Of a DNA stretch of 64,000 bases, positions 62,292 to 64,000 are shown piece by piece. Position 1 is the first letter of the stretch. Every line of letters starts with the position of its first letter. The DNA is from Epiperipatus broadwayi (taxonomy: Eukaryota; Onychophora; Udeonychophora; Euonychophora; Peripatidae): positions 433,377-497,376 of the forward strand of contig JAQFVV010000453.1 of NCBI GenBank assembly GCA_028023455.1, given 5' to 3'. Made by a program: the position numbers and the translations under genes. The notes beneath the pieces were generated by a model. That model saw nothing but the letters and a program-made list of their open reading frames with translations, had not been told where the DNA came from and made no database searches.

Positions 62292-64000
62292 GAAGAATAA
62301 TTATAAAAAGCTTGCATTTTTAGTTTCATCTTTAGGATAATCAAATATTATTTTGCTGTGGGTCTTTGATGATGTTCTTGTGAGCACCATTAGCATTATT
62401 TTAAATTTAATTTCTTTTTACACTGTACCTCCCTTCTATATTTTTATTAATTGGTGTTTATATTCTTTTTTTTTTATCAAATATATTTTTTTTTATCTGT
62501 TAACTTCATGATGCTTCTAAGATTCTTTATCAGACTAGTCCAGTTTCTCTGTATTCATTCATTGCTGGTTTAATATGGAATGTATATAACTCTTAAGGTA
62601 ATTATGGACAATTATGTTTTTGGTTGTTTTATATATATTCTTTTTAGAATTTTTTCACTTTACCATCATATTATCAATCTCTTTCTTAGATAATCTAAAT
62701 TTGTTTAACTAACATTGGTTTAAATGGTGATGGTAAAACAATAACAACCAAGACCAAATAAATACTACTTATAATATATTCTTTTAGATTGATATGCTGC
62801 AAAAAAATCACTGACATGCATGATTCACTTAACAAAAAGTAAAAAAAAACATTGGAGTAATGTTACTATTGTTATTTAAAAAAAAGTCGTGTGATACATA
62901 TATTTTTTAATTTAACCAAAAATATACTCTATTGGTTGTTAGTTTCCAAAGGTTATGTGACACTTTAAGCACCATAACGATTGATTGAATTAAACTAAAT
63001 ATTTTTTTTTACTTTATTCACCTGAGATCTCAAGGATTTTTTTTTTAAAAAAATTATTATTTAGTTATTCAGATGAGAATCAGATTTTTTCCTTTATGCA
63101 ATCTAAATATACAATATTAAAAGAAATAAATAAGCTTTTTTTAGTATATGTAACAATAGTGTTTTTGTTTTTGAATTAAAACACTCATTTAAAAATCGAT
63201 CCTTCAGAGATCAGACGATATTCAAATGCTTTAGTGATAGATTGAAGATTTAACGATTTCATTTGATTATTCTGAAATAAATTTAAGTTACCCATTTAAA
63301 ATCCATTCTGGAATCTTTAGCCAAGAATTAATCACTATGCCATTTTTTAAAATCACACTGATGTTGTAATTTTAGTGATTTTAAACTTTAATTACTGCTT
63401 TTTCAGAAAACATGCCAGCTTTACTCTTGTAAGTTTAATATGTAGTGGATTTGGCTCCCAACAGTGGTTTCTAAATTAAAATTTTTTTATTCATTTTTAC
63501 CATCAAGTAATGCTGTACACCTTATTTTTTTAAATCTTCTGTTAAGTAATAAGAAAAACCAGAGACTTAAGTTTTAATGTTGGTAGACAATACTAAGTAA
63601 ACGCAAACCCAATCTTTCTACATAAACAAAGCAATATTTTCTGTTATAGTTGCATTTTCTTCATTTTTCTTCCTAATAGTATTTTTAAAGTGATTGTAAC
63701 TATCATCCTCTTAGCTATTAGGTGTTTCCCTTTTTTTATTTCAAAATTTCTGCTGCTTGAACTTGCTTCTCATATTTTCCCAATAAGTACTTCATGTTTG
63801 TTTCTACTCTATTAAGGCTTTAATTAAGTTTTGTGATGCTTCATCTTATTTAATTTAAACCAATGCTTTAGAGGCTGCAATGTAGTCTATTTTACTCCAG
63901 TGCCATCTATTGTAAGCTTTAGAAATCAATGCACACTACATGTAATGCATTATAAATTTTTAAATGGTTTCTGCATATTATTTGGTACTCAAGTCTTACA
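62292..64000. other. Unassigned AT-rich stretch
   Basis: About 1.7 kb to the right edge with no supported gene, RNA or repeat beyond homopolymer runs. Confidence 0.45.

Overview
This window looks like gene-poor, repeat-dense DNA from an AT-rich invertebrate metazoan. The evidence is pervasive microsatellites, tRNA-derived SINEs, several clades of APE-type LINEs, hAT-like DNA transposons and a decayed Ty3/gypsy element, with no operons and no convincing host exons. The LINE and SINE types fit a lophotrochozoan or cnidarian best, but the species cannot be fixed from the sequence. Nearly everything recognisable is a mobile element or its wreckage, so the stretch is probably intergenic or intronic.

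Layout. 1-1260: broken gypsy integrase. 3.4-3.7 kb: (TAA)n next to a tRNA-SINE. 4.4-5.6 and about 8.9-9.5 kb: RTE relics. 7.2-7.9 kb: a 600-bp polypyrimidine tract set in a minisatellite. 9.6-10.6 kb: a coiled-coil gag/ORF1 relic. 11.7-12.0 kb: ribozyme repeat B. 13.6-14.8 kb: foldback D. 14.9-17.5 kb: a G-poor LINE relic. 18.5-19.75 kb: ribozyme SINE C and foldback A. 22.2 kb: hAT MITE with perfect 8-bp target duplication. 24.0-26.9 kb: RTE LINE (minus). 28.2-33.3 kb: an APE LINE (minus) broken by ribozyme elements nested inside each other. 34.7-39.5 kb: the best preserved element, a CR1/L2-like LINE (minus) whose ORF1 has a PHD-like finger and an SGNH esterase-like domain. 41.1-41.6 kb: second foldback D. 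42.7 kb: MITE. 42.9-44.6 kb: another LINE relic. 48.5-50.4 kb: gag relic. 53-60 kb: satellites, repeats B and SINEs. 61.1-62.3 kb: hAT-like element holding a ribozyme element.

The main result is that at least three unrelated repeat families (A, B, C) carry type I hammerhead ribozymes. Nine copies have the intact cores CTGANGA and GAAA, a paired stem II, a minimal stem III ending in a cleavable NUH triplet, and a two-part stem I whose strands pair across the motif. A fourth family (D) has a hammerhead-shaped motif with T at position 3 and A at position 8, the two nucleotides that pair in the active fold.

Family A insertions have 12-15 bp target-site duplications and no poly(A). Four of five are palindromic, and one (29253-30950) is a TSD-flanked inverted array of about 455-bp monomers with four ribozymes. 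This resembles retrozymes and Penelope-associated hammerhead elements: non-autonomous retroelements thought to pass through multimeric or circular RNA. No Penelope-type reverse transcriptase or GIY-YIG endonuclease was recognised here, so the mobilising enzyme is presumably elsewhere.
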